Source: Burkholderia sp. Ac-20365 | GTDB lineage: Bacteria > Pseudomonadota > Gammaproteobacteria > Burkholderiales > Burkholderiaceae | Direction: 5' to 3' | NCBI RefSeq assembly: GCF_017104715.1 | Contig: NZ_JAAGPI010000010.1 | Location: 124,001-188,000 of the forward strand | DNA: 64,000 bases | Part shown: positions 51,467 through 60,918 of the stretch, piece after piece | Position numbering within the stretch: the first letter of the stretch is position 1 | Layout of the letters: each line of letters starts with the position of its first letter | Position numbers and translations under genes: made by a program | The notes under the pieces: generated by a model | The model's input: only the letters and a program-made list of their open reading frames with translations | Told to the model about the DNA's origin: nothing | Databases searched by the model: none

Positions 51467-53155
51467 CTAGCGGCCCAGCATCGGCAGCTTGAGACCGGCT
51501 TCGCGCGCCGTTTCCTGCGCGAGTTCGTAGCCGGCATCCGCGTGACGCATCACGCCCGTGGCGGGATCGTTGAACAGCACGCGGCCGAGGCGTTCATGCG
51601 CGGCGTCCGAGCCATCGGCGACGATCACGACACCCGAGTGCTGCGAGAAGCCCATGCCGACGCCGCCGCCGTGATGCAGCGACACCCACGACGCGCCGCC
51701 TGCCGTGTTCAGCAGTGCGTTGAGCAGCGGCCAGTCGCTGACGGCGTCCGAACCGTCCTTCATCGATTCCGTTTCGCGGTTCGGGCTCGCAACCGAACCC
51801 GTGTCGAGGTGATCGCGGCCGATCACGATCGGCGCCTTCAGTTCGCCGTTCTTGACCATCTCGTTGAACGCCTGGCCCAGACGATAGCGATCCTTCACGC
51901 CAACCCAGCAAATACGCGCCGGCAAGCCCTGGAACGCGATACGCTCACGCGCCATGTCGAGCCAGTTGTGCAGATGCGGATCGTCGGGGATCAGTTCCTT
52001 GACCTTCTGGTCCGTCTTGTAGATATCTTCCGGATCGCCCGACAGCGCGACCCAGCGGAACGGGCCCTTGCCTTCGCAGAACAGCGGCCGGATGTACGCG
52101 GGCACGAAGCCAGGGAAATCGAACGCGTTCTCTACGCCCATTTCCAGCGCCATCTGGCGGATGTTGTTGCCGTAGTCGAGCGTCGCGGCGCCGCGTTCCT
52201 GCAGCGTGAGCATCGCCTGAACCTGTTTGGCCATCGATTGTTTGGCCGGCGTCACGATGCTTTGCGGGTCCGTCTTCATGCGCTCGCGCCAGTCTTCGAT
52301 CTTCCAGCCTTGCGGCAGATAGCCGTGAATCGGATCGTGCGCGCTCGTCTGGTCGGTCACGCAGTCCGGCGTGATGTTGCGCTTGACGAGTTCGGCGAAC
52401 ACATCGGCGGCATTGCCGAGCAGGCCGATCGAAACCGGATTGCCCGTCTTCTTCGCTTCTTCGATCATCGCCAGCGCTTCGTCGAGCGTCGTCGCCTTCT
52501 TGTCGACGTAACGCGTCTTCAGACGGAAGTCGATACGCGTCTCGTCGCATTCGACGGCGATCATCGAGAAACCAGCCATCGTCGCGGCCAGCGGCTGCGC
52601 GCCGCCCATGCCGCCGAGGCCGCCCGTCAGGATCCAGCGGCCGTTCGGGTCGCCGTTGAAATGCTGGTTCGCCACCGAGAAGAACGTCTCATACGTGCCC
52701 TGCACGATGCCCTGGCTGCCGATATAGATCCAGCTGCCCGCCGTCATCTGGCCGTACATCATCAGGCCCTTGCGGTCGAGTTCGTGGAAGTGATCCCAGT
52801 TCGCCCAGTGCGGCACGAGGTTCGAGTTCGCGAGCAGCACGCGCGGCGCGTCGGCATGCGTGCGGAACACGCCGACAGGCTTGCCCGATTGAATCAGCAG
52901 CGTTTCGTTTTCTTCGAGATCCTTCAGCGACGACAGAATCTGGTCGAAGCAATCCCAGTTACGCGCCGCGCGGCCGATACCGCCATACACGACGAGCGCA
53001 TGCGGATGCTCGGCGACTTCCGGGTCCAGATTGTTCTGGATCATCCGGTACGCGGCTTCCGCGATCCAGGTCTTGCAGGTTTTCTCGCTGCCACGCGGTG
53101 CGCGGATCGTGCGGGTCGGGTCCAGACGCGGGTCGATGTGTTTCGGGTTGTTCAT
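51467..53155 (-). CDS. hutU: Urocanate hydratase
   Basis: 562 residues matching HutU throughout: VYGGIGRAARNWDCFDQIL, GSQGIVQGTYETF, the NAD-binding GGLGGMGGAQPLAATMAG and GRDHLDTGSVASPNRETESM. It adds water to urocanate, using bound NAD+, to give imidazolonepropionate. Second enzyme of the route and fully syntenic with other Burkholderia hut operons. Confidence 0.96.
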   Translation of the reverse strand: MNNPKHIDPRLDPTRTIRAPRGSEKTCKTWIAEAAYRMIQNNLDPEVAEHPHALVVYGGIGRAARNWDCFDQILSSLKDLEENETLLIQSGKPVGVFRTHADAPRVLLANSNLVPHWANWDHFHELDRKGLMMYGQMTAGSWIYIGSQGIVQGTYETFFSVANQHFNGDPNGRWILTGGLGGMGGAQPLAATMAGFSMIAVECDETRIDFRLKTRYVDKKATTLDEALAMIEEAKKTGNPVSIGLLGNAADVFAELVKRNITPDCVTDQTSAHDPIHGYLPQGWKIEDWRERMKTDPQSIVTPAKQSMAKQVQAMLTLQERGAATLDYGNNIRQMALEMGVENAFDFPGFVPAYIRPLFCEGKGPFRWVALSGDPEDIYKTDQKVKELIPDDPHLHNWLDMARERIAFQGLPARICWVGVKDRYRLGQAFNEMVKNGELKAPIVIGRDHLDTGSVASPNRETESMKDGSDAVSDWPLLNALLNTAGGASWVSLHHGGGVGMGFSQHSGVVIVADGSDAAHERLGRVLFNDPATGVMRHADAGYELAQETAREAGLKLPMLGR

Positions 53156-53218
53156 GTTGCCCTCGAAAAGCGCAGATAACTCGGTAACGGAGTCGAAGAT
53201 TGAACGGAAAGCCAGGGT

Positions 53219-53914
53219 TTAAAAGTGGCCGGTGAACCGGTAGCGGTTGCCGGGATGCCAAAGATTGGCCACCGAAGCGACCACACCCTGCGACCACGTG
53301 CGCCTGTGCAGCACGAGACAAGGTTCGGCGTCGTCCATCGTCAGATGCCGGCGGGTGTCGGCATCGGGCGCGGATGCTTCGATGCGGTACTCGACGCGCT
53401 GTAGCGGCGCGACGCGCACGAGATACTGGTTAGGCGTGGTGTTCGTGAAGTCCTGCAACGCGTACTCAGGCGCGACAGCGGGATTCACCCAGCGCTCTTC
53501 GAGCTGAACGGGTTCGTCGTTCTCGAAGTGCAGCACGCGCGAATGAAAGATCGGGCTGCCCGCGCTCACCTGCATTTCGGCGGCGAGTTCTTCATCGGCG
53601 ATGGCCGCGCCCACATTCAGCACGTTCGCGTGATAGCGATGGCCGCGCGCGACGATTTCGTCGGAGATGCTGCGGATCGCCACCAGCGTCGATTCGTACT
53701 TCGGCCGCGCGACGAACGTGCCCGAGCCCTGAACGCGCGTGAGCACCTGTTCGGAAGTCAGTTCGCGCAACGCGCGGTTGACCGTCATGCGCGCGACGTT
53801 GAATTCGCGTGCAAGCTCGTTTTCCGATGGAACCTGATGACCTTCGCTCCATTCGCCCGCGTGAATGCGGGCGAGGATGAAGTCCTTGATTCCCTGGTAG
53901 GCCGGTGCGTTCAT
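53219..53914 (-). CDS. hutC: Histidine-utilisation repressor
   Basis: 231 residues: GntR/HutC-subfamily winged helix (GIKDFILARIHAGEWSEGHQVPSENELAREFNVARMTVNRAL) and a UTRA ligand domain (SPIFHSRVLHFENDEPVQLEERWVNP). HutC represses hut until urocanate binds. It is placed inside the operon between hutH and hutU, so it is under its own control. Matching TTGTATATACAA sites are upstream of hutH. Confidence 0.95.
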   Translation of the reverse strand: MNAPAYQGIKDFILARIHAGEWSEGHQVPSENELAREFNVARMTVNRALRELTSEQVLTRVQGSGTFVARPKYESTLVAIRSISDEIVARGHRYHANVLNVGAAIADEELAAEMQVSAGSPIFHSRVLHFENDEPVQLEERWVNPAVAPEYALQDFTNTTPNQYLVRVAPLQRVEYRIEASAPDADTRRHLTMDDAEPCLVLHRRTWSQGVVASVANLWHPGNRYRFTGHF

Positions 53915-53950
53915 GCCGGGCGTCTCGTTGTGCGGTGAATGTGCGGTGGA

Positions 53951-55474
53951 TTAACGTTGCTCGGAGATGAACGAGAACGGGCTGTGAGACGCGATCGTGC
54001 CGTCCTGCACGAGCTTCGTGCACGCGGCGATGTCCGGCGCAAAGTAGTGATCGAGTTCATAGTGCGCGACGTGTGCACGCACCGTGTCCATCACCTTCTG
54101 CAGCGCCGGGCTGGTCTTGTGCGGCGCGCGCAGATCGACGCCTTGCGCAGCGGCGAGCAGTTCGATCGACAGGATATTGGCCGTGTTGTCGGCGATGTCG
54201 GCGAGCTTGCGCGCAGCGAACGTGGCCATCGACACATGGTCTTCCTGGTTCGCCGACGTCGGCAGCGAATCGACGGAAGCCGGGTGAGCCAGCGTCTTGT
54301 TCTCCGATGCGAGTGCGGCAGCCGTCACGTGCGCAATCATGAAGCCCGAGTTCACACCGCCATCCTTGACGAGGAACGGCGGCAGACCCGACAGCGTTGC
54401 GTCGATCAGCAGCGCAATGCGGCGCTCGGCCAATGCGCCGATTTCCGATGCAGCAAGCGCGAGATTGTCGGCGGCGAATGCGACAGGCTCCGCGTGAAAG
54501 TTGCCGCCCGACAGCACTTCGCCCGTGTCCGGGAAAATCAGCGGGTTATCCGACACGGCGTTCGCTTCGACGAGCAGCACTTGCGCGGCAGCGCGCATCT
54601 GGTCGAGACAGGCGCCCATCACCTGCGGCTGGCAGCGCAGGCTGTACGGGTCCTGCACCTTGTCGCAATCGGCGTGCGACACGTTAATTGCCGAGCCGTC
54701 GAGCAGCGTGCGATACGACGCAGCGGCATCGATCTGGCCTTGATGGCCGCGCAGCGCGTGAATGCGGTGATCGAACGGCTTGACGGAACCCATCGCCGCG
54801 TCCACCGACAGCGCGCCCGCCACGAGGCCGACGCGATACAGATCTTCGATCGCGAACATGTTGTACAGCGCGAGTGCCGTCGATGCCTGCGTGCCGTTGA
54901 GCAGCGCGAGACCTTCCTTCGCTTGCAGCGTGAGCGGCTTGAGGCCGACGAGACGCAGACCTTCCGTTGCCGGGACGCGCTCGCCCTTCGCGAACACTTC
55001 GCCGACGCCGAGCAGCACGGCCGACATATGCGCGAGCGGCGCGAGGTCGCCCGATGCGCCGACCGAACCCTTCACGGGGATCACCGGCAGCACGTCAGCG
55101 TTGAACAGCTTGATGAGCGCTTCCATCACTTCGCGGCGGATGCCCGAGTGGCCACGGCCGAGGCTCGACAGCTTGAGCGCCATCAGGAGACGCACGACGG
55201 GCTGCGACATCGGCTCGCCCACGCCGACGGCGTGCGAGAGCACCAGATTGCGTTGCAGCAGCTCGAGCTGGTCATGCGGAATGTGCGTGCTGGCGAGACG
55301 GCCGAAACCCGTGTTGATGCCGTACGCCGGCTCGCCCTTCGCGGCGATGTCCGCGACGGCTTGAGAACAGGCGTCGATGGCGGCGAAGCTCGCGGGATCG
55401 AGTTCCAGGGTGACCTGTTCGCGCGCGATCTGGCGCAGTTGCGGGAGAGTCAGGGAGCCGGGCGTAAGGATCAT
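53951..55474 (-). CDS. hutH: Histidine ammonia-lyase
   Basis: 507 residues. The GSVGASGDLAPLAHMS segment provides the Ala-Ser-Gly that forms the MIO electrophile. YGINTGFGRLA, QDPYSLRCQPQVMG and the C-terminal QAQGVDLRAP-type region (AAAQGVDLRAPHKTSPAL) complete the family. It deaminates L-histidine to urocanate. First gene of the operon; the HutC operators lie within 200 bp upstream. Confidence 0.96.
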   Translation of the reverse strand: MILTPGSLTLPQLRQIAREQVTLELDPASFAAIDACSQAVADIAAKGEPAYGINTGFGRLASTHIPHDQLELLQRNLVLSHAVGVGEPMSQPVVRLLMALKLSSLGRGHSGIRREVMEALIKLFNADVLPVIPVKGSVGASGDLAPLAHMSAVLLGVGEVFAKGERVPATEGLRLVGLKPLTLQAKEGLALLNGTQASTALALYNMFAIEDLYRVGLVAGALSVDAAMGSVKPFDHRIHALRGHQGQIDAAASYRTLLDGSAINVSHADCDKVQDPYSLRCQPQVMGACLDQMRAAAQVLLVEANAVSDNPLIFPDTGEVLSGGNFHAEPVAFAADNLALAASEIGALAERRIALLIDATLSGLPPFLVKDGGVNSGFMIAHVTAAALASENKTLAHPASVDSLPTSANQEDHVSMATFAARKLADIADNTANILSIELLAAAQGVDLRAPHKTSPALQKVMDTVRAHVAHYELDHYFAPDIAACTKLVQDGTIASHSPFSFISEQR

Positions 55475-55486
55475 GATGTGAGTTCC

Positions 55487-55498
55487 TGTCTATACAAA
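55487..55498. promoter_or_regulatory. HutC half-site near the hutH start
   Basis: TGTCTATACAAA contains the right half (TATACAA) of the HutC palindrome. It lies 13 bases before the hutH ATG. It is weaker than the two sites further upstream. Confidence 0.45.
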
Positions 55499-55524
55499 TT
55501 TTGAGAAAGTGTAGCGGCGCCAGC

Positions 55525-55536
55525 TTGTATATACAA
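55525..55536. promoter_or_regulatory. HutC operator (perfect palindrome)
   Basis: TTGTATATACAA, a perfect 12-bp palindrome matching the known HutC-binding pattern of Proteobacteria, about 50 bp upstream of the hutH ATG. Confidence 0.85.
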
Positions 55537-55665
55537 CTCAAATTTCGAGAATCTGGGTAAGGGCTTTCCATTAGTCGCAGGCCTTTGGCTGGCATGGTTC
55601 TGGCAGTTTGGGCCGACCGGCCGTCGTGACTGCATCAGGCGGTCAGATCGGAGAAGCCGCACAAC

Positions 55666-55677
55666 TTGTATATACAC
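55666..55677. promoter_or_regulatory. HutC operator (distal)
   Basis: TTGTATATACAC, one mismatch from the palindrome, about 190 bp upstream of hutH and about 185 bp upstream of the divergent SDR gene. It may support looping with the proximal site. The rest of the 387-bp gap shows no gene. Confidence 0.75.
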
Positions 55678-55861
55678 GTCCAAATTCCGGATTGGCAAGC
55701 GGACAAAAACCGGCCGAGCCCTTGCCGTGGCCGCCCTCGCGCCCCCAGCCGCGCCGATTCTTGATTCCAGATCAAGATTGATTTGAAACTGACGCTCTTT
55801 TTGCAAGACTCGCTCGCCTCCATACTGAAGTCATCCCAGCTTTCTCTCGAAGGAGAACCTC

Positions 55862-56767
55862 TTGAATATCTTCATTACTGGTGCGAGCGGCTTTATCGGC
55901 GGATCGATTGCGGCGGGTCTCGTGCGCGCGGGGCACCGCGTGACGGGGCTGATCCGCAATCCGGACCATGCGGCCGAGCTGAAGCGCCTGGGCATCGAGC
56001 CCGTCGTCGGCACGCTCGACGACCGCGATCTGCTGATCGCGCAGGCCAAAGCCGCCGATGCCGTCATCAATGCGGCGAGCAGCGACCATCGCAGCGCGGT
56101 GGAAGCGTTGATCGAAGGACTCGAAGGCTCGAACAAGCCGTTTCTGCATACGAGCGGTTCGAGCATCGTCGGCGACGCGTCGGGCGGCGAGCGCGGCGAC
56201 GCACGGATCTACACGGAAGACGCACTGCCCGAGCCGACGCCCGACAAGGCGCCGCGCGTCGCGATCGACAATCTCGTGCTCGACGCGGCAAAGCGCGGCG
56301 TCCGTTCGTCGGTGCTGTGCAACACGCTGATTTACGGGCATGGCGCGGTGAAAGGCAGCGCGAGCGTGCAGCTGCCGCGCCTTGTGCGCCAGGCGCAAAA
56401 GAGCGGCATCGTGCGGCACGTGGGCAGCGGCGGCAACATCTGGTCGAACGTGTTCATCGACGACGTGGTCGAGCTGTATCGCCTTGCGCTCGACAAGAGC
56501 CCTGCCGGCACCTTCTATTTCGTCGAAAGTGGCGAAGCGTCGTTCAGGGAAATGACCGATGCGATCGCGGAAGCGCTGCATCTCGGCCCGGCGCAGGACT
56601 GGCCGCTCGATGAGGCGATCAAGGAATGGGGTTACGAAATGGCCTCGTACGGCCTCGGCTCGAACAGCCGTGTGCGCGGCACTCGCGCGCGCAAGCTGCT
56701 TGGCTGGGAGCCGAAGCATACGTCGGTGATCGAATGGATCGAGAACGACATGATGAAGGACGCGTGA
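55862..56767 (+). CDS. NAD-dependent epimerase/dehydratase family protein (extended SDR)
   Basis: 301 residues from a TTG at 55862 with AAGGAG six bases upstream. The cofactor motif is FITGASGFIGGSIA. The usual YxxxK pair is not evident (TSGSSIVGD and VAIDNLVLDAA at the expected places), so catalysis may differ, as in atypical NAD(P)-binding members. The substrate is unknown. It is divergent from hutH, but nothing else links it to histidine use. Confidence 0.8.
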   Translation: MNIFITGASGFIGGSIAAGLVRAGHRVTGLIRNPDHAAELKRLGIEPVVGTLDDRDLLIAQAKAADAVINAASSDHRSAVEALIEGLEGSNKPFLHTSGSSIVGDASGGERGDARIYTEDALPEPTPDKAPRVAIDNLVLDAAKRGVRSSVLCNTLIYGHGAVKGSASVQLPRLVRQAQKSGIVRHVGSGGNIWSNVFIDDVVELYRLALDKSPAGTFYFVESGEASFREMTDAIAEALHLGPAQDWPLDEAIKEWGYEMASYGLGSNSRVRGTRARKLLGWEPKHTSVIEWIENDMMKDA

Positions 56768-56944
56768 AACGCGTTCAGCAAGCACATATAAAAGTACGCG
56801 CTTGAGCGCAGGCGTGAAGCGTTGGCCAGCGCACACGTTGTAAGCCAGACTGTTGCTTATCCGTAAGCTCGCGCCGCTAGAATCGGCGATGTTCGGTGAG
56901 GTTGTCGATGACCTCGATCTATCGGCACGAGCCCGGATCATTCA

Positions 56945-57127
56945 ATGCTGCTTGCACTTAACTTCGACTGGCTAACCAATCTGCTCGCGATTCTTTTTGT
57001 GGTCGCGTGTTTGTATGACTCGCGGTATGACGAGTACGGCACTTTGACGCTCGCGTCGGGTGCGATGGGTCTTGTTGTGATGGGGATTCAGGTGTTTTTG
57101 CGGCCTGCGTTTGAGATGTCGCTTTGA
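56945..57127 (+). CDS. Small hypothetical membrane protein
   Basis: 60 residues with one clear hydrophobic helix (WLTNLLAILFVVACLY), a YDSRYDEYG turn and a second hydrophobic stretch (LASGAMGLVVMGIQVFL). No signal cleavage or known family. Codon use becomes T-rich towards the stop. The stop is followed at once by a (GGTTTT)n run and then repeat element copy 2. It is probably real, because the frame and the hydrophobic pattern are coherent, but small. Confidence 0.5.
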   Translation: MLLALNFDWLTNLLAILFVVACLYDSRYDEYGTLTLASGAMGLVVMGIQVFLRPAFEMSL

Positions 57128-57154
57128 GGTTTTGGTTTTGGTTTTGGTTTTGGT
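57128..57154 (+). repeat. (GGTTTT)n simple repeat
   Basis: Four tandem GGTTTT units plus GGT directly after the stop codon at 57127. The complementary (CCAAAA)n run occurs to the right of element copy 1 (30805-30828). In both cases the GT-rich strand reads toward the element. Confidence 0.85.
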
Positions 57155-57198
57155 GTTTGTCTGTCTTTGCGACGCATTGATCGGTTTACTTGTGGTGT

Positions 57199-57855
57199 CG
57201 CTGGCATCCGCGTTAGCACCTTCGCGGCGCATGCGTTGCCCCTGTGCGGGGCGGCACTTACTTTCTTTGCCGCCGCAAAGAAAGTAAGCAAAGAAAGCGG
57301 GCTAACACCGCCAATTCTTGACCACCGCCTGAGGGCCCCCAACAGTTCCTCCACTTCAAACGGCGTTCTGCCATTCGATGCCCGTTGCCCGCGCTTCGAA
57401 CCGGCGCCTCACCCATCCCAATCACCCGTAGCACAGCCAGCGACAGCGAATGGCTAATGCCGCCCAGGTGGCAAACTGTGTGTCGATCGTAGTGCTTCAC
57501 ACCCTGGCGCTCCTACGACACCGATCGTGTTTTTCAGTCCGGAGTGAAAGGCATAAGCCGCGAAAACCTACACACAGTTTGCCGCTATGGAACGTGGGAG
57601 ATGCGATCGCGCCAGTGGCAACGCGAGAGTGTGAAGCGGGTGATGAGCCAATTCGAAGCGTTGGCAGCGGGTATCGAGAAGAGCGACGCCGCATGAAGGA
57701 GAGGACCCGTTGGGGGCCCTCAGGCAGGAACAAGAACTAGCGGTGTTCAGCGGCTTTCTTTTGCCTACTTTTCTTTGCCGCGGCAAAGAAAAGTAGGTGC
57801 CGCCCCGCACAGGGGCAACGCATGAAGAACCGATAACAAAACGCGGATGCCAGCA
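57199..57855. repeat. Nested-palindrome intergenic element, copy 2
   Basis: 657 bp from CGCTGGCATCCGCG (57199) to CGCGGATGCCAGC (57842-57854). Mirrored blocks from outside in: GCCCCTGTGCGGGGC hairpins (57238-57252, 57802-57816); a 14-bp-stem hairpin with loop CGCC (57257-57288) against a perfect 34-bp palindrome (57764-57797); GCCTGAGGGCCCCC (57327-57340) against its complement (57712-57725); GGCAAACTGTGTG (57470-57482) against its complement (57571-57583). It lies between the convergent small membrane gene and the NCS2 permease gene. No coding frame is credible. Confidence 0.92.
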
Positions 57856-57906
57856 CGGACCGAAGCAAATCAAGCCAACACCCCGTGCATCGCAAGACGA
57901 AAAAAA

Positions 57907-59304
57907 TCAGATCGCCCAACCACCAAGATAAAACACAGCGAGAACAACCGCGATAGCGACAGTCCCAACATTCAGCTTGCGCCATTCGCCACTAACCACA
58001 CGACCAATCACCAGCGTGCAGAACCCCAGCATGATCCCGGTGACGATATTAGCGGTCAGCACAATAAACACAGCGCAGACGAGCCCGGACATCGAGTCGA
58101 CCATATCGTCCATATGCAGCTTGCTAACGCTGGAGAGCATCAACAGTCCCACATACATCAACGCAGGCGCAGTCGCATAAGAAGGCACAAGCGCTGCCAG
58201 CGGCGAGAAGAACATCACAACAAGGAACAGCAACCCAACCACAGCAGCAGCCAGCCCGGTCTTCGCACCGGCAGCAACGCCAACCGTCGATTCGATATAA
58301 GCAGCAGCCGGCGCACCGCCCATAAAACCCGAGAAAATCGAGCTAAGCGAATCGGCCGTCAACGCGCGACCACCATTGATGATGCGGCCATTCTCGTCGA
58401 GCTGACCGGCCTGCCCAGCAACAGCGCGAATCGTACCCGTCGCATCGAACACCGCCGTCATCACGAGCGCCAAAACGCTAGGCAACACGGCAAGCGACAA
58501 CGCACCCTTGATATCCATCGCGCCAATCAGCGAAGCGTGACCCGGCGCACTCAGCGACGGCAACGCAAACACGCCATGAAACGCGACAGCAGGATCGAGC
58601 AGCAACGCCAGCGCCGAAATCGCGACGATCACGATCAGGATCGAACCCGGCACGCGGCGGCGCACGAGACCGAAGATCGCAGCCAGCCCAGCCACCGACA
58701 TCAGCACGGGAAGCGACGTGATATGCCCGAGCGAAACAGGCAAGCCCGGTCCCGGATTCTTCACGACGAGGCCTACATCGTTGGCAGCGATCAGCAGCAG
58801 GAAGAGACCAATACCGATCCCCGTGCCGTGCGCCACACCCGCAGGCAGATTGCGCAGAATCCATGACCGCACGCCCGTCACCGAAATCGCGGTGAACACG
58901 AGGCCCATCAGGAATACCGCGCCAAGCGCAACATTCGGCTGCAAGCCCTTGCCAAGCACGAGACCGAACGCGGTGAACGCCGTCAGTGAAATCGCGCAGC
59001 CTATCGCAATCGGCAGACGTGCCCAGATGCCCATCAGCAGCGAGCCGAAGGCCGTCGTCAGACACACCGCGACGAATACCGCACTGGTGTCGAAGCCCGC
59101 CTTGCCGAACATGCCCGGCACGACGAACACGGAATAGACCATCGCCAGAAAGGTCGTGATGCCCGCAATGATTTCCTGCCGCCCGGTGCTGCCGCGCGCA
59201 GTGATGTCGAAGAATCGGTCGATGAACGCCGCCGGCCGGTCGCGAGTCTCGTCGAACGTCTCGCTCCCGGCTTCCGCGATGCTCTGGGCCTGGGGTTCCA
59301 TCAT
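57907..59304 (-). CDS. NCS2-family purine permease (AzgA-like)
   Basis: 465 residues from the first of two adjacent ATGs (59304) with GGAGG eight bases upstream. About 12-14 membrane helices. The AzgA features are GRQEIIAGITTFLAMVYSVFVVPGMF, GAVFLMGLVFTAIS, VAHGTGIGIGLFL and ALTADSLSSIFSGFMGGAPAAAYIESTVGVAAGAKTG. Members import adenine, guanine or hypoxanthine with protons. The 3' 350 bases are richer in A/C on the plus strand than the rest of the gene. Confidence 0.9.
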   Translation of the reverse strand: MMEPQAQSIAEAGSETFDETRDRPAAFIDRFFDITARGSTGRQEIIAGITTFLAMVYSVFVVPGMFGKAGFDTSAVFVAVCLTTAFGSLLMGIWARLPIAIGCAISLTAFTAFGLVLGKGLQPNVALGAVFLMGLVFTAISVTGVRSWILRNLPAGVAHGTGIGIGLFLLLIAANDVGLVVKNPGPGLPVSLGHITSLPVLMSVAGLAAIFGLVRRRVPGSILIVIVAISALALLLDPAVAFHGVFALPSLSAPGHASLIGAMDIKGALSLAVLPSVLALVMTAVFDATGTIRAVAGQAGQLDENGRIINGGRALTADSLSSIFSGFMGGAPAAAYIESTVGVAAGAKTGLAAAVVGLLFLVVMFFSPLAALVPSYATAPALMYVGLLMLSSVSKLHMDDMVDSMSGLVCAVFIVLTANIVTGIMLGFCTLVIGRVVSGEWRKLNVGTVAIAVVLAVFYLGGWAI

Positions 59305-59889
59305 GATGAGTGCCTCCTTTATCAGCATGCTGAAACGGCTGCCTCACCGGGCTCGCCGTCATCAGGTTCGTCTCGTTGATTTGAGTAGTGGATGTATTGC
59401 GCTTTCCGCATGGCGCACAGGTGCGCATCGTCCTCGTTACGGCGGGTAATCCGTCGTCGGACGATCGACTGACATCGCGCGCTGTGTTCACCAGCCCACG
59501 ACACACCTCACGCCGTTCTTTTTATGCTGAAGCGAAGGTTAGGCGAATCCCAATATATCTCCCATCGCAATAAAAACATGCCGTGCATGTCGCAATGCTT
59601 ATATCGTTTGACACACGGCAATGCGGGCCACCGACCCGGGTGTTAACACCTACGCGCGCAGCACGCATAACAGACGCGTAAAGCCCTGCTGAAAGGGCTT
59701 TGAAGCCTGCGGCCCGCTCCGTTCAACGCAGACAAAACGGGGGCCATTCGACGTCACGGGTTAAAATCCCGGCAAACCATGCCTTTAACGCATTGCCGGC
59801 GAGGCTCTCGATGCCTGCATGAATCGCTGGATCGTCGTTTGCGACAGCACCTGCATCGGCCCGCCGCCCTGGCCACGGAGTCCCTCTTG
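59305..59889. other. Intergenic region between permease and lipoprotein genes
   Basis: 585 bp with no credible gene, locally AT-rich around 59530-59600 (candidate promoter space for both divergent genes). A hairpin AAAGCCCT / AGGGCTTT (59680-59701) lacks a T run. I see no riboswitch that I can name. Confidence 0.4.
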
Positions 59890-60918
59890 ATGAATGGCGG
59901 TTTCCTACGTCCAGTCTTCCGTCTTTTACTGTTGGCCGTTTTTGCGGCCCTTGCTGCCATGATGTCGGGCTGCAGCCTGTTCGGACCGACCGAGCAGCCG
60001 CCTGCGCCCATCACGGAAGCCACGGTGACGCCGCTGGTCGTCCCCGCCCTCGAGCCCTCCACCGAGCCGGAGCCTGCCGAGGCGCCTGAACCCAAGGAAC
60101 CGAAGAAGCCGAAAGCGCCCGTCGTCAAGCCGCACAAGCCGGAGCCGCCGCCGCCCGTCGCCGCGCCCGCGCCGCCGCCTCCGCCGCCTGCTCCTGCGCC
60201 GATCATCGTGACGCGCACGCTCGATCGCAGCACGATGCACGGCCTGCTCGACAGCGAAGTGCAGAAGCTCGACGGCAAGGTGATCGGCCGCGCCGTCGAC
60301 ATGACGGCTGACGCGAGCGGCACGCCGCGTCAGATGATCGTCAACCTGCAGGGCTTTCTCGGTATCGGCGATCGCAAGGTCGGTTTTCCGTGGACGGCAT
60401 TCCGCTTCACGCCGAGCGCGAAAACCGCGCCCATCACGATGACCACGCCGCCGAACCAGCTGGCCGCGGCCAACCGGCCCAAGCCATCGGCTTCGCTCGC
60501 GACGCCGCTGGCGGGCGTGACGGCTGCGCCCGCGGTGCCGCCCGGCCAGCTTGAGCTGCTCGACGCCGATGTCGAGCGTCCGAACGGCGGCAAGGTCGGC
60601 CGCGTGATCGACGTGCTGATCGATGCGAACGCGCAGCCGCAGGCCGTCGTGCTCGACGTGAGCGGCATCATCAGTCCGGATCGCCGTTCGATCGCGGCGA
60701 ACTGGTCGGCGCTGCGCTTCGTCACGAAGGACAAGACACTGCGCCCGCTGATGGATCTCAACGACGCGCAGATCAAGGCGTCGCCGAGTTACGAAACGGA
60801 CAAGCCGATCCGCGCGGTCTCCCCTGCACCGCCCCCTGCCCCAGCGTCCGCGTCTGCTGCGACGACTGGCCCTTCATCGTCCGCTGTGGCGGCATCAACC
60901 GCACGCACTACACGATGA
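59890..60918 (+). CDS. PRC-barrel lipoprotein with proline-rich linker
   Basis: 342 residues. A lipoprotein signal (FRLLLLAVFAALAAMMSGC) gives lipid-modified C28. Then follow a Pro/Glu/Lys-rich linker (about 40-115), with PPPPPP and KKPKAP tracts that could span the periplasm, and two repeats of a PRC-barrel-like unit (about 120-190, KLDGKVIGRAVDMTADASG; and 225-305, NGGKVGRVIDVLIDANAQP). It ends in an Ala/Pro/Ser-rich tail. PRC barrels mediate RNA- or protein-binding. Its stop overlaps the MFS start (ATGA). Confidence 0.82.
   Translation: MNGGFLRPVFRLLLLAVFAALAAMMSGCSLFGPTEQPPAPITEATVTPLVVPALEPSTEPEPAEAPEPKEPKKPKAPVVKPHKPEPPPPVAAPAPPPPPPAPAPIIVTRTLDRSTMHGLLDSEVQKLDGKVIGRAVDMTADASGTPRQMIVNLQGFLGIGDRKVGFPWTAFRFTPSAKTAPITMTTPPNQLAAANRPKPSASLATPLAGVTAAPAVPPGQLELLDADVERPNGGKVGRVIDVLIDANAQPQAVVLDVSGIISPDRRSIAANWSALRFVTKDKTLRPLMDLNDAQIKASPSYETDKPIRAVSPAPPPAPASASAATTGPSSSAVAASTARTTR

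Noticed and set aside
57128..57154. Telomere-like or CRISPR-like repeat
   Set aside because: Only four short GGTTTT units with no spacers and no cas genes; treated as a simple repeat flanking the palindromic element.
59305..59889. Purine riboswitch upstream of the NCS2 permease
   Set aside because: The permease could be purine-specific, but no conserved purine-aptamer core was seen in the leader, and these riboswitches are not expected in this bacterial group.
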